64,000 bases of DNA from Lepidurus packardi (lineage: Eukaryota; Arthropoda; Branchiopoda; Notostraca; Triopsidae): the NCBI GenBank assembly GCA_023053545.1, contig JAKZAN010000062.1, positions 62,001 to 126,000 on the forward strand, given 5' to 3'. Positions 34,317-43,215 of this stretch are shown in pieces (the stretch's first letter is position 1; each line of letters starts with the position of its first letter). The position numbers were made by a program, and so were the translations under genes. The notes beneath the pieces are model-generated. The model searched no databases. It was given only the letters and a program-made list of their open reading frames with translations, and was not told the DNA's origin.

Positions 34317-34766
34317 TTAATTACTAGTAGGCCTTTGTGAAATCAGTGTCTGATAAGACGAAAAAACAAAGTCCTTATATGAGACACCTAAATGGCGACT
34401 GGGATTTAAGTGAACGTATAAAATCAAATTCTGTAAGTATGTTTCGTTTTCGACTTGTATCCTTTTAAAATGTTTTTCAAATAAGCTACCAGTCCTGTTG
34501 CTTTGCTTGTTGAATGCCTTTGCATACGCGTTAAATAAGTTTGATAATGCCTGAGTTACTTCAGCAGCATCCACGACTTGCATGATGATATGAAAATGAT
34601 TATCCATTAAACAATAAGCAAAAGTGGATGTGCTATCTGCCAAATATTTCGAATATAGCGTTAAAAAATATCGTTTGTTTTCATCGGTAGCGAAAATCAC
34701 AGTGCCGTTTATGCCCCGATTATAAATGTGATATATTTTATCCTTTTCCAAAATTTCTAATTTCAT
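34317..34766 (-). CDS. REP-associated tyrosine transposase (RAYT, IS200-like Y1)
   Basis: The protein (149 residues) is a Y1 HUH single-strand transposase of the TnpA-REP family. The N-terminal YHIYNRGINGTVIF motif is typical. The HUH metal motif is HFHI in CLMDNHFHIIMQVV, and the nucleophilic tyrosine lies in NLILYVHLNPSRH. The FEKHFKRIQVENETYL segment lies between them. RAYTs are single-copy and are thought to cut and spread the REP palindromes beside them. It lacks the ends of a classical insertion sequence and sits inside the palindrome array, exactly the expected context. It is somewhat shorter than many RAYTs but all catalytic residues are visible. Confidence 0.88.
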   Translation of the reverse strand: MKLEILEKDKIYHIYNRGINGTVIFATDENKRYFLTLYSKYLADSTSTFAYCLMDNHFHIIMQVVDAAEVTQALSNLFNAYAKAFNKQSNRTGSLFEKHFKRIQVENETYLQNLILYVHLNPSRHLGVSYKDFVFSSYQTLISQRPTSN

Positions 34767-34831
34767 AATTGCTTTTTTCTAAAAATGAAGGATGCGATTT
34801 CTATCTGAAAACAAGCAGACACTCGTATAAA

Positions 34832-35140
34832 TCTTGCAAGATCTTTTTTTTCAGACCTTGTAGGTATAAAAACCTTTCCGGACGAAATCGATACGTACAA
34901 GTTTTTGAAAACCTTACAGGAAAACGAAGCGTCCCGTGCATTTCCTGCAAGGTCTTTTTTTTGACCTTGTAGGTATAGAAACAATATCCCAGCGAAGTTG
35001 ACACCTACAAGGTTTTGAAAACTTTACAGGAAAAACGAAGCGTCCCGTGTAGTTCCTGCAAGGTCTTTTTTCAGACCTTGTAGGTATAAAACCCTTTCCG
35101 AACTAAATTGACACCTACAAGGTTTTGAAAACCTTGCAGG
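34832..35140. repeat. REP/BIME-like palindrome array, right block (6 palindromes)
   Basis: It continues the left block on the other side of the RAYT gene with the same A/B alternation. B copies start at 34832 (diverged), 34944 and 35055; A copies start at 34894, 35004 and 35114. Period about 110 bp. The spacer AAAACGAAGCGTCCCGTG differs consistently from the left block (GCGACATCCAC/GCCACCCGC), so the two blocks expanded separately. Confidence 0.92.
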
Positions 35141-35186
35141 ATAGCCAACAAGAAATCCTCGAAATTATCCCAAAATTAAACAGTCG

Positions 35187-36626
35187 CTAAAAAAACCAAC
35201 TTGCCACAAAAATCGCAGCAATAACACAGATTAAATCCACTAAAAGCATCGTTCCGAGCACATATCGCGTGTTCTTAACTTTAATCGAACCGAAATATAC
35301 CGCAATGACATAAAAAGTAGTTTCGGCGCTACACTGGAAAATACAGCTTAATCTTCCTGTAAATGAGTCAGGCCCAAAGGTGCGCATCGCATCAATCATA
35401 AAGCCGCGAGATCCACCAGAGCTAAACGGTCGCAACATCGCAACAGGCAGCGAATCGGTAACTTGCTTGGCTACGCCTAAATGCGAAAACACAAACGAAA
35501 TTCCATTGCTGATGATTTCAAATAAGCCGCTATTTCTGAAGAATGAAATTGCAACCAACATACCCAGAACATAAGGAAAAATAGTAACGCCGGTTTTCAG
35601 ACCATTGTTGGCGCCAGTCACAAAAGCATCAAAAATTGTTGTGTTCTTAGCGACGAATTTCTTTTCGTTTATGAAGGAGAAAATCAAGGTGAATGCGATA
35701 ATACCAATCAGCATCAAACCTGAAAGGTTGTTTGTGAAAGAATTTTTCGCAATCAAATCGAGAGCGTTTATATAAAACAACAAACCTACAATCGCCGCAA
35801 TCAAACTCATCAGTCCAACCACTAACGAAGCACTTTTAAAATTGACTTTCTGGCGAATACCGACAATTAAAAATGCGGCAATCGTGCCCACGAAAGACGT
35901 GATAATACACGGCAACATAACATCGGCAGGATTACTCGCGCCTTCCGCCGCCCGGTAACCAATAATACTGGTCGGAATTAAAGTCAGTCCAGCTGCATGC
36001 AGACACATGAACATGATTTGGGCATCGCTCGCGCGGTCTTTATCGGGGTTTAGCTCTTGTAGACTTTCCATCGCTTTCAAACCAAATGGCGTGGCAGCGG
36101 AATCCAATCCCAAGAAATTAGCGGCGAAATTCAACGTCATGTACGATATCGATTCGTGGTTTTTTGGTACGGTTGGAAATACTTTCACAAAAACAGGGCT
36201 TAACTTTTTAGCCAGCTTTTCCGCTGCGCCAGAATCAATGAGCAGTTGCATCAACCCGCAGAAAAATGCCAAGTACGCAATCAACGGAATGATTAAATCG
36301 AGTAAGCTGTTTTTAGCCGTAGGCAACAAACCGTCGGATTTCTGAACACCGCTGTAGATTTTTACGGTTTGGTTTTTATACACGTAAGTTGTGTCGGCAT
36401 CCTTTTCGTTTCTATTGATGACGATCGTCTTTTCAGGTGCTTTTTCAATGCTGTCCTTGATGAACGAAGGTGTGTCTTTTAGGTATTTCTCCGATAATAA
36501 AATCGGGTCGTCTTTCTTGCCGTTCAAGACATAGTCGACCGAATAAACATTAGAAGTGGCCAGTGTCACCACAATATACAAAATCGAAGAAACAAAAATT
36601 GCCAACCAGAAACGACTTAAAACCAT
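35187..36626 (-). CDS. Nucleoside-recognition (Gate) domain membrane protein, SpmA-SpmB fusion type
   Basis: The protein has 479 residues and many hydrophobic helices. An N-terminal anchor and a periplasmic loop (about 30-105) come first. Then comes a SpmA-like half (LDLIIPLIAYLAFFCGLMQLL, NFAANFLGLDSAATPFGLKAM) and a SpmB-like half (TGVTIFPYVLGMLVAISFFR, LPVAMLRPFSSGGSRGFMIDAM, IFQCSAETTFYVIAVYFG). The family carries two Gate domains. Spore-maturation naming comes from Bacillus and does not imply sporulation here. The transported solute is unknown. Confidence 0.88.
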   Translation of the reverse strand: MVLSRFWLAIFVSSILYIVVTLATSNVYSVDYVLNGKKDDPILLSEKYLKDTPSFIKDSIEKAPEKTIVINRNEKDADTTYVYKNQTVKIYSGVQKSDGLLPTAKNSLLDLIIPLIAYLAFFCGLMQLLIDSGAAEKLAKKLSPVFVKVFPTVPKNHESISYMTLNFAANFLGLDSAATPFGLKAMESLQELNPDKDRASDAQIMFMCLHAAGLTLIPTSIIGYRAAEGASNPADVMLPCIITSFVGTIAAFLIVGIRQKVNFKSASLVVGLMSLIAAIVGLLFYINALDLIAKNSFTNNLSGLMLIGIIAFTLIFSFINEKKFVAKNTTIFDAFVTGANNGLKTGVTIFPYVLGMLVAISFFRNSGLFEIISNGISFVFSHLGVAKQVTDSLPVAMLRPFSSGGSRGFMIDAMRTFGPDSFTGRLSCIFQCSAETTFYVIAVYFGSIKVKNTRYVLGTMLLVDLICVIAAIFVASWFF

Positions 36627-36685
36627 AATGGGATTTTTGGTAAATTTAATATTAATAGGCTGCCCCTCAAATTATTTTTTTAAAC

Positions 36686-37399
36686 TTAAACATGTAAAAT
36701 TTCATCTGAAACTAGCAATTCTTCTCGCCTCAGTTTCAAAAATATTTGCGCTACTGCAATTACGTCTTTTTCACAGTACGTTATAATTCTGTCAATGTCT
36801 TGGTCTACATAGAAAACGTGTCCAACTTGACTACCATCAATATCGCCCTTTGGGGATTCGATCCCTAAAACTTTTGTTAGCAATTTCAAAGACGTGAAAT
36901 GTTTATAATCGCCAAATTTCCAAAGCTCGAGTGTGTCCAAATGCGCTACTTCCCAAGGTTTTTTGCCAAACAAATTTAGTTTCTCCGGAATCGCAATTCC
37001 GTTGATAATCATTCGCCGGGCGATGAACGGCAGGTCGAATTCCTTCACGTTGTGTCCACACAAAATGTGCTGAGGCTGAAAAAAATGATTGTTCATCAGG
37101 TTGTTAAAATCCTGTAGAATTTTAGATTCATCTCCAAAAAATGATGTCACCCTAAAATTGCGGATATCAGATTTTATCTTGAAAAAACCAACGGAAATAC
37201 AGACGATTTTTCCAAATTCGGCCCAGATTCCAGCCCGATCGTAAAAGTCTTCTGGCGTATATTCTTCACGTCGCTGATACTGCGTCTTTTGCTCCCAAAG
37301 CGCTTTCATATCGGCGTCAAGCGAATTGAAATTGGCTTCCAGCGGAACAGTTTCAATGTCTAAAAACAGGATGTTTTCGAGGTTGATTTTCTCTATCAT
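36686..37399 (-). CDS. 3'-5' exonuclease (PolB-exonuclease-like, DnaQ fold)
   Basis: The protein (237 residues) has a DEDD exonuclease layout. ExoI is ILFLDIETVPLE (Asp and Glu), ExoII is CGHNVKEFDLPFIARR (Asp), and ExoIII is YCEKDVIAVAQIFLK (Asp). It belongs to the predicted exonucleases related to the proofreading domain of family B polymerases but lacks a polymerase. It acts on DNA or RNA 3' ends; the cellular role is not known. It is followed on the same strand by the Gate-domain gene. Confidence 0.88.
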   Translation of the reverse strand: MIEKINLENILFLDIETVPLEANFNSLDADMKALWEQKTQYQRREEYTPEDFYDRAGIWAEFGKIVCISVGFFKIKSDIRNFRVTSFFGDESKILQDFNNLMNNHFFQPQHILCGHNVKEFDLPFIARRMIINGIAIPEKLNLFGKKPWEVAHLDTLELWKFGDYKHFTSLKLLTKVLGIESPKGDIDGSQVGHVFYVDQDIDRIITYCEKDVIAVAQIFLKLRREELLVSDEILHV

Positions 37400-37426
37400 G
37401 GCGTGTAACTAATTGGAATTAGGCGT

Positions 37427-38587
37427 TTATTTTCGGCGTTCTGCTAACATTTTATAGGTTTCGTCTAAGTACACGAAGAAATCATCGCTGTGCGGGCTGC
37501 CGCTTGTGCTCGCTTTATGGTGGTGACCAAGCCGAACTATTATCAGGTCGTCTTCAGGAATTACGATTACGTATTGACCCAAATGTCCCCGCATGTAAAA
37601 AACGTGCTTGCCCTTATAATCGGCAATCCACCAACCGTATCCGTACTCAGGAGAATCTGCAAAACGTGGATGCGTTGATTTCGCGATAAATGTGCTGTCG
37701 AGTAATTGTTGGTCATTCCATTTACCGTGTTGTTTGTACAATTTTCCGAAGCGGGCAAAATCGCGGGCATTCGACGCGATACAACAATAAGCTTTCACGA
37801 TGCCGTTCTCTTTGTCTGTTTGCCAGAGCGCGTCATTTTCGGCGCCCATTGGTTTCCAGAAGTTGTTCGAAACGTATGTTGGCAAGTCCATTCCAGCTGC
37901 ATTTTCAACAACCATTGCCAACAACTGCGTATTGCCACTGAGGTATTTGTATTTTTTGCCTGGTTCGTCGACGCCTTTCAAACCCAGAATAACTTTATTC
38001 AAATCGTCGTCGAAATAGGCGCGTGTCGTAATGGAAAATGGACTGTAATAGCTCTCATCCCAATTCAATCCTGATGCCATCGACGACAGATCGCCAACAG
38101 TCATATTCGCAGCCTTTCCAACTTTAAATTCTGGGAAAAAGTCGCTTACTTTTTGATCTAGGCTCTTTATTTTTCCGTCCATAATCGCACGGCCTAATGA
38201 TGCTGAAACAACACTTTTCGCCATTGAAAATGAATTAGACTTCGAGTTTTTATCGTAATTATCGTAATAGCTTTCAAAAACAATACTGTCGTTTTTGACG
38301 ACCATAAACGCCACTGTTCCAATTTCTTTGTGCAGCTTTTCGAGGCGATCTGTTCCTTGAACTGAATTGTAATCTTTTGCAACTGCCCAAGGTTGTGGCT
38401 GGTTTCCCTTTTGAATTGTTCTGTTGTCGAAATACTGATAATCTTCTAGAAATGCCGTTTTATGTCCGTTGAAATAAATCGTTCGAACCGCTTTCAGAAG
38501 ATAATCGGCGTCGAAGATATACAAGAGTAAAATTAGGCTGGCAATAATGCCAAAAAACCACGTAAGAAACTTTTTGAGAAACTTCAT
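37427..38587 (-). CDS. Serine hydrolase, beta-lactamase class C fold
   Basis: The protein has 386 residues. An N-terminal membrane anchor (FLKKFLTWFFGIIASLILLLYIF) precedes the serine-hydrolase domain. The SxxK nucleophile is SMAK in NSFSMAKSVVSASLG, the YxN-like motif is KYKYLSGNTQLL, and the third motif region is FYMRGHLGQYVIVI. Relatives include EstB-type esterases, D-aminopeptidases and 6-aminohexanoate hydrolases. It is not convincingly a beta-lactamase, since the third motif is HLG rather than KTG. It faces the periplasm. Confidence 0.88.
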   Translation of the reverse strand: MKFLKKFLTWFFGIIASLILLLYIFDADYLLKAVRTIYFNGHKTAFLEDYQYFDNRTIQKGNQPQPWAVAKDYNSVQGTDRLEKLHKEIGTVAFMVVKNDSIVFESYYDNYDKNSKSNSFSMAKSVVSASLGRAIMDGKIKSLDQKVSDFFPEFKVGKAANMTVGDLSSMASGLNWDESYYSPFSITTRAYFDDDLNKVILGLKGVDEPGKKYKYLSGNTQLLAMVVENAAGMDLPTYVSNNFWKPMGAENDALWQTDKENGIVKAYCCIASNARDFARFGKLYKQHGKWNDQQLLDSTFIAKSTHPRFADSPEYGYGWWIADYKGKHVFYMRGHLGQYVIVIPEDDLIIVRLGHHHKASTSGSPHSDDFFVYLDETYKMLAERRK

Positions 38588-38679
38588 ATCGGTGCAACTG
38601 CTTATTGTTTAGCAGTGAGGCAATTTACACAATTCTACTTTATAAAAATAACATGAAGGCGCGCGCAATCGCACTTAAT

Positions 38680-39000
38680 TTATTTTTTTGGCATACCGCG
38701 GTAAATGGCTTCATTCGTAGCGTGTTCGTAAGCGTCTACAGGTGATTCACGGCCGTCAACATTGAAGGTATAAGGCCTAAATAAAGCCCGTTTGATCGCT
38801 TCTTGTCGGTTCACTTCGCGGTTCCAATTGAACCCTGTTGGCAAAATTGCTTCCGATGGTTTGTATTGCTGGATCGGTAACTTCGAAAGCATGTTAATGC
38901 TTATCGTCTTTAGGGTGTCTTTTGAAGCTTGACCAATGCTATTTTGTCCGACAATCAATTGGCATCCAAAAAACAGTACAAGTATTGCAACATTCTTCAT
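38680..39000 (-). CDS. Small exported protein of unknown function
   Basis: The protein has 106 residues from ATG 39000 (MKNVAILVLFFGCQLIVGQ); an upstream in-frame start overlaps the previous gene and is not needed. Signal peptide, then KDTLKTISINMLSKLPIQQY and a Tyr/Arg-rich C-terminal part (ALFRPYTFNVDGRESPVDAY). No known domain is recognised. It lies 10 bp behind another small exported protein on the same strand, so the two may work together. Confidence 0.68.
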   Translation of the reverse strand: MKNVAILVLFFGCQLIVGQNSIGQASKDTLKTISINMLSKLPIQQYKPSEAILPTGFNWNREVNRQEAIKRALFRPYTFNVDGRESPVDAYEHATNEAIYRGMPKK

Positions 39001-39010
39001 AAACTTGGAT

Positions 39011-39403
39011 TTATCGGATGCGTAAATATACATTTTGGTTGAGTAATGACCCAATTGCGGCGGCTGTAATTTGGCCTAGAAAAACGTCTTTTGCCATGAA
39101 TGTATTGGCATTTAGAACGCCACGACTTGCCAAAGACGCAAATTTTTGGTTTTCGATTTGCGAATTGTATGCTTCCCAGCTGAAATAATTGGATGAAAAG
39201 ACGATATTTCTTATCGAATGATTATAAGTAGAATCACCTGCGCGAACCGCTTCAATTGAATATGGAAGTTTAACAGCGGCAGGTTTGTCAAAAATTGACT
39301 CTGGAACGGCATCTTGTTGTGCGCTGAATTGCACTTTACTTTGCGCTTGAATAGTTGCAGATAAAACGGCAAAAATCATGATGAACATAGCCCGTGAAAT
39401 CAT
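39011..39403 (-). CDS. Small exported protein of unknown function
   Basis: The protein has 130 residues with a signal peptide (MISRAMFIMIFAVLSATIQAQ) and a Ser/Gln-rich start of the mature part. The middle has SIRNIVFSSNYFSWEAYNSQ and the C-terminus has a hydrophobic stretch (DVFLGQITAAAIGSLLNQNVYL). No family is recognised. First of a two-gene unit with the gene ending at 38680. Confidence 0.68.
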   Translation of the reverse strand: MISRAMFIMIFAVLSATIQAQSKVQFSAQQDAVPESIFDKPAAVKLPYSIEAVRAGDSTYNHSIRNIVFSSNYFSWEAYNSQIENQKFASLASRGVLNANTFMAKDVFLGQITAAAIGSLLNQNVYLRIR

Positions 39404-39437
39404 AACTTCTTATTTAGTAGGCACTACGGTAAGGTTT

Positions 39438-39818
39438 TTATTGCAAATGACCATAAATGTACAATTCCAATGATTTTAGTTCCTCGTCCGACATGCCTTT
39501 TGTGATGGCAAAATTTGTTTTCATGACTTCGTACTGACTTGGGTCGACTAATGGATCGGTTTCGCCTCGCAAAAATGCCACAATATCGCCGTTTTTATCT
39601 TTGTATATTTGAGCAATTTCTGCTATTGACGGGCCAATAATCTTTGCATCGGCTTTGTGGCAGGCGAAGCAGTTTCCGTTTCCTTCGAAGATTTCTTTGC
39701 CGCGGCTGGCTGAAATTTGTTCGGTTTCATTTTGAACGGATTCTGTTTTATTGGTTTCTTGCTTTTTACAGCTTATGAATGCTGTTGCGAAGCAAAATAG
39801 TATGAGTCGAATTTTCAT
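39438..39818 (-). CDS. Lipoprotein c-type cytochrome
   Basis: The protein has 126 residues. The lipoprotein signal peptide has the lipobox FISC, followed by a Lys/Glu/Thr linker. A single class I cytochrome c domain has the haem-binding CFACHK (CxxCH) and the axial Met probably in EVMKTNFAITKGMSDEE. It is likely an electron carrier anchored on the periplasmic side, for example to a terminal oxidase; no partner is adjacent. Repeat copy 6 separates it from hemB. Confidence 0.9.
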   Translation of the reverse strand: MKIRLILFCFATAFISCKKQETNKTESVQNETEQISASRGKEIFEGNGNCFACHKADAKIIGPSIAEIAQIYKDKNGDIVAFLRGETDPLVDPSQYEVMKTNFAITKGMSDEELKSLELYIYGHLQ

Positions 39819-39850
39819 AATTATGGATATAAATTAATTTGAACCGAAAT

Positions 39851-39937
39851 GCCCTAGCCCTGATCGCAGCGGCATCCTTTTGAGTCGCGGCGCTAGCAAG
39901 CGGCACAAAAGATATAGCGGAGAGCAGGATTTGGCTT
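39851..39937 (+). repeat. Dispersed hairpin element, copy 6
   Basis: It begins GCCCTAGCCCTGATCGCAG and ends around GGAGAGCAGGATTTGGCTTC. The core hairpin is CTTTTG.GTCGC..GCGGC.CAAAAG. Its right end meets the 3' end of hemB (minus strand), where it could act as a terminator. Confidence 0.7.
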
Positions 39938-40933
39938 CTAATTATTCTTTAAAAATATTGCTGCTTCTTTGGCAAAATAGGTCGAAATCAGGCTTGCGCC
40001 GGCTCTTTTGATGCACATTAATTGCTCCATCATTATCTTGTCGTGGTCCAGCCAGCCGCGTTCTGCTGCGGCTTTGATCATTGCATATTCGCCTGAAACG
40101 TGGAAAACGGTTACGGGCACGTTGACTGCATTTTTGACTTCGCGAACGATGTCTAAATAGGCAATTCCGGGTTTCACCATGACCATATCGGCGCCTTCTT
40201 CGACGTCCATTAGTGCTTCTTTGATGGCTTCGATGCGGTTTGCATAGTCCATTTGGTAGGTTTTTTTGTCCTTCGGGATTTCCTGATTGTCGACTGGCGC
40301 ACTGTCTAATGCATCGCGAAACGGACCGTAGAATGCCGACGCATATTTGGCAGAATAGCTCATGATGCCAACGTTTTGAAATCCTGCAGCATCCAAACCT
40401 TGTCGTAAACGGAGTACACGGCCATCCATCATATCGCTTGGCGCGACAAAATCGGCGCCCGCTTTGGCGTGAGAAACGGCCATTTTCACGAGTGCTTCGT
40501 TTGTTGCATCGTTCGCAATATCGCCGTTTTCGATAATGCCGTCGTGTCCAAAAATCGAGTATGGATCGAGCGCCACGTCCGGCATGACAATCATTTCGGG
40601 GCACGCTGCTTTAATGGCGCGAATGGCGCGTTGCATGAGTCCGTTGTCGTTCCACGCTTCTTTTCCGGTGTTGTCTTTGAGGCTTTCGCTGACTTTCACG
40701 TAGATGTTGACGGCGCGGATTCCGAGGTCGAATAGTTCTTTAACCTCAGCGACTGTTAAATCCAGTGAACGCCTGTATATTCCGGGCATTGACGGTATTT
40801 CGGACTGGTAATTTTCGCCTTCGGCAATGAAAATTGGGAACATAAAATCGGATGCGGAAAGTGTTGTTTCGCGAACCAGACTTCTGATTGACTCATTTGT
40901 TCGTAATCGGCGACCTCGTTGTAATGGGAACAT
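39938..40933 (-). CDS. hemB: Delta-aminolevulinic acid dehydratase (porphobilinogen synthase)
   Basis: The protein (331 residues) joins two 5-aminolevulinate molecules into porphobilinogen, the second committed step of haem synthesis. It is a TIM barrel with GIRAVNIYVKV, MPDVALDPYSIFGHDG and the Schiff-base lysines in APSDMMDGRV..KYASAFYGPFRDAL and MVKPGIAYLDIV. The metal-site segment after MPDVALDPYS lacks the zinc-type triple-Cys cluster and has the Asp-rich form, so a Mg-dependent enzyme is expected. Last gene of the haem run; the spacer to hemF holds a broken gene. Confidence 0.97.
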   Translation of the reverse strand: MFPLQRGRRLRTNESIRSLVRETTLSASDFMFPIFIAEGENYQSEIPSMPGIYRRSLDLTVAEVKELFDLGIRAVNIYVKVSESLKDNTGKEAWNDNGLMQRAIRAIKAACPEMIVMPDVALDPYSIFGHDGIIENGDIANDATNEALVKMAVSHAKAGADFVAPSDMMDGRVLRLRQGLDAAGFQNVGIMSYSAKYASAFYGPFRDALDSAPVDNQEIPKDKKTYQMDYANRIEAIKEALMDVEEGADMVMVKPGIAYLDIVREVKNAVNVPVTVFHVSGEYAMIKAAAERGWLDHDKIMMEQLMCIKRAGASLISTYFAKEAAIFLKNN

Positions 40934-40940
40934 AATATAT

Positions 40941-40959
40941 TAGCGATTAGCCTTTAGCT
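40941..40959. repeat. Inverted repeat, left arm, at the four-helix-bundle fragment
   Basis: TAGCGATTAGCCTTTAGCT, 8 bp upstream of the hemB start codon on the minus strand. It matches the reverse complement of 41231-41250 with one mismatch. A second partial copy (TAGCGATTAGCTTAGCT) follows at 40962. Confidence 0.6.
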
Positions 40960-41196
40960 TGTAGCGATTAGCTTAGCTTCGGGGGTTAATTTTGATATTA
41001 ATGCGTTTAGCATTTTCTTTATTTCTTCAACTTTAATCAACATTTGCACTGCGCTATCTGGTGTTAGAAATTGCAAATCTCTGCTCAAAATGATTTGATA
41101 TTCCAATTCGTTTGCGGAACCAAATGCTATATATAAAAACCTGCAAAAATCCTTTTCGGATCTCTCATTTTGGCGCGTATTCGTTAGACCAACCAA
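40954..41196 (-). pseudogene. Four-helix-bundle (23S IVS-type) gene fragment
   Basis: The frame reads RSEKDFCRFLYIAFGSANEL, then EYQIILSRDLQFL. It is a clear match to the second half of the four-helix-bundle proteins first found in 23S rRNA intervening sequences. Full proteins are about 115-120 residues and start with a helix and the SNIAEG motif, which is absent. The only start here is a TTG with no upstream support. Its last codons run through the inverted repeat at 40941. I read it as a 5'-truncated remnant inside the haem operon. Confidence 0.7.
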
Positions 41197-41230
41197 TAAT
41201 ACAAATTATTTTAAAACACGTAAATACGTT

Positions 41231-41250
41231 TAGCTAAAAGCTAATCGCTA
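41231..41250. repeat. Inverted repeat, right arm, at the four-helix-bundle fragment
   Basis: TAGCTAAAAGCTAATCGCTA is the reverse complement of the left arm with one mismatch. Its last three bases are the stop codon of hemF (CTA = TAG on the minus strand). The two arms enclose the remnant gene, about 290 bp in all. Confidence 0.6.
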
Positions 41251-42153
41251 CAAAACCCATTCAACTGGTTTTTGCAAAACTTCTAAAAGCTTCGCTTCGG
41301 CACTTCCTGGTTTTGGATGATGGCCGTAGACCCATTGCACGTGCGGGGGCAAACTCATGAGAATGCTTTCAATTCTGCCGTTTGTTTTGAGGCCAAATAA
41401 GGTGCCTTTGTCGTGAACCAAATTGAATTCGACATAGCGGCCACGGCGAATTTCTTGCCAATTTCGTTGTGCTTCGGTATAACCTAGATTTTTTCTTTTT
41501 TCGACTATTGGCACATACGCCGTCAGGAAGCTGTTGCCCACTTCGGATACGAAATTAAACCAGTTTTCCATCGACATTTCATCGGATGCTTTGCAATAGT
41601 CGAAGAATAAGCCGCCGATGCCTCGCGCTTCATTTCGGTGTGCGTTCCAAAAATAGTCGTCGCATTGCTTTTTGTATTTTGCGTAAAAGTCAGGGTTTTG
41701 CTTGTCGCAAGCGGTTTTGCAAGTTTGGTGAAAATGAGTTGCGTCCTCTTCAAATAAATAATAAGGTGTAAGATCTTGTCCGCCGCCAAACCACTGATTG
41801 ATGATATTTCCGTTGTCATCATACATTTCAAAATAGCGCCAGTTTGCGTGAACGGTTGGCACCATTGGATTCTTTGGATGAATTACGAGGCTTAGACCAC
41901 AGGCAAAAAAGTCTGCTTCACCAACGCCAAACATCTTTTGCATCGCGTCCGGCAGTTTTCCGTGCACAGCTGAAATGTTGACGCCTCCTTTTTCGAAAAT
42001 TTGGCCATTTTCGATGACGCGCGTTCGTCCGCCACCACCTTCAGGGCGTTCCCAGATATCTTCGCGAAATTTTGCGTTGCCATCTGCTGTTTCTAGGCCG
42101 GCGCAAATTTGGTCTTGGAGTTGGTGGATGTAGGCGAGGAATTGATCTTTCAT
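41248..42153 (-). CDS. hemF: Oxygen-dependent coproporphyrinogen-III oxidase
   Basis: The protein (301 residues) uses O2 to convert coproporphyrinogen III to protoporphyrinogen IX. Diagnostic stretches are the NGQIFEKGGVNISAVHG start, VPTVHANWRYFEM, WFGGGQDLTPYYLFEEDATHFH and RGIGGLFFDY. The active-site Asp and His are within these. The C-terminus (WVYGHHPKPGSAEAKLLEVL) is normal. Using HemF rather than HemN points to an aerobic lifestyle. It follows hemE by 8 bp. Confidence 0.97.
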   Translation of the reverse strand: MKDQFLAYIHQLQDQICAGLETADGNAKFREDIWERPEGGGGRTRVIENGQIFEKGGVNISAVHGKLPDAMQKMFGVGEADFFACGLSLVIHPKNPMVPTVHANWRYFEMYDDNGNIINQWFGGGQDLTPYYLFEEDATHFHQTCKTACDKQNPDFYAKYKKQCDDYFWNAHRNEARGIGGLFFDYCKASDEMSMENWFNFVSEVGNSFLTAYVPIVEKRKNLGYTEAQRNWQEIRRGRYVEFNLVHDKGTLFGLKTNGRIESILMSLPPHVQWVYGHHPKPGSAEAKLLEVLQKPVEWVL

Positions 42154-42161
42154 GACTGCAA

Positions 42162-43187
42162 CTATGATTTGTATTCCTTCACCGCATCCACAAATGCCTT
42201 GGCATGATCTACGGGGATATTTGGCAAAATGCCGTGTCCAAGGTTTACGATGTATTTGTCTTTTCCGAATTCATCGATCATTTGGTGTACCATCTTTTTG
42301 ATGGTTGGAATTGGCGATAACAATCTAGATGGGTCAAAATTACCTTGTAAGGTGATGTTTCCACCCGATAAATAACGCGCGTTTCTTGGTGAACAAGTCC
42401 AGTCAACTCCCAAAGCAGATGCTTTACTTTTGCCCATTTCGCCTAGTGCAAACCAGCATCCTTTTCCAAATACGATTACGTGCGTATGATCGGCTAAGGC
42501 TTCTACGATTTGGTTGATGTATTTCCATGAAAATTCCTGATAATCAACCGGAGATAACATACCGCCCCACGAATCGAAAATCTGAACTGCATTCACGCCG
42601 CATTCCACTTTTCGCTTCAGATATGCTATCGTCGTATCTGTAATTTTCTGCAACAAAACGTGCGCAGCCTCTGGATGCGTAAAGCAAAAACCTTTGGCCA
42701 TGTCGAAACTTTTTGAACCTTTTCCTTCAACCGCATAACAAAAAATCGTCCAAGGCGAACCTGCAAATCCAATTAACGGTACCTCATCGTTTAGCATCTC
42801 TTTTGTCATTTTGATGGCGTCCATCACATAGCCTAAAGTAGAATCAATTTCTGGCACGATAACACGCTCAACATCTTGCGGCGTCCGAATTGGATTAGGC
42901 AAAAAAGGCCCAACGCTTTCCTTCATCAATACTTCGATGCCCATTGCTTGCGGCACGACCAAAATATCTGAGAATAAAATTGCGGCATCTGGTGCGATCC
43001 GACGAATGGGTTGAACCGTGATTTCTGAGGCCAATTCCGGCGTCTGGCAGCGTGTGAAAAAATCATATTTGTCGCGAAGTGCAATAAACTCTGGTAAATA
43101 TCTTCCTGCTTGACGCATCATCCAAACTGGTGGTCTTTCAACGGTTTCGCCTCTTAAAGCTTCTAGAAATAGGTCGTTTTTAATCAT
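42162..43187 (-). CDS. hemE: Uroporphyrinogen decarboxylase
   Basis: The protein (341 residues) removes four carboxyl groups from uroporphyrinogen III. Signatures are [17 protein letters not shown] (N-terminal signature), [16 protein letters not shown] (catalytic Asp), [32 protein letters not shown] and [20 protein letters not shown]. Complete and of usual length. It lies 28 bp after hemD. Confidence 0.97.
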   Translation of the reverse strand: MIKNDLFLEALRGETVERPPVWMMRQAGRYLPEFIALRDKYDFFTRCQTPELASEITVQPIRRIAPDAAILFSDILVVPQAMGIEVLMKESVGPFLPNPIRTPQDVERVIVPEIDSTLGYVMDAIKMTKEMLNDEVPLIGFAGSPWTIFCYAVEGKGSKSFDMAKGFCFTHPEAAHVLLQKITDTTIAYLKRKVECGVNAVQIFDSWGGMLSPVDYQEFSWKYINQIVEALADHTHVIVFGKGCWFALGEMGKSKASALGVDWTCSPRNARYLSGGNITLQGNFDPSRLLSPIPTIKKMVHQMIDEFGKDKYIVNLGHGILPNIPVDHAKAFVDAVKEYKS

Positions 43188-43215
43188 AATTTTCGATGCA
43201 GTTTGCGATTTCTGC

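Noticed and set aside
33407-35140. CRISPR array
   Set aside because: Both repeat types are palindromic and alternate, the intervening sequences are conserved between units instead of unique, and no cas gene is present.
37427-38587. Beta-lactamase resistance gene
   Set aside because: It has the class C fold and SxxK, but a membrane anchor and no KTG motif; a general serine hydrolase is the safer reading.
39942-40604. 220-codon Arg/Cys-rich frame on the minus strand
   Set aside because: Alternate-frame shadow of hemB with biased composition.
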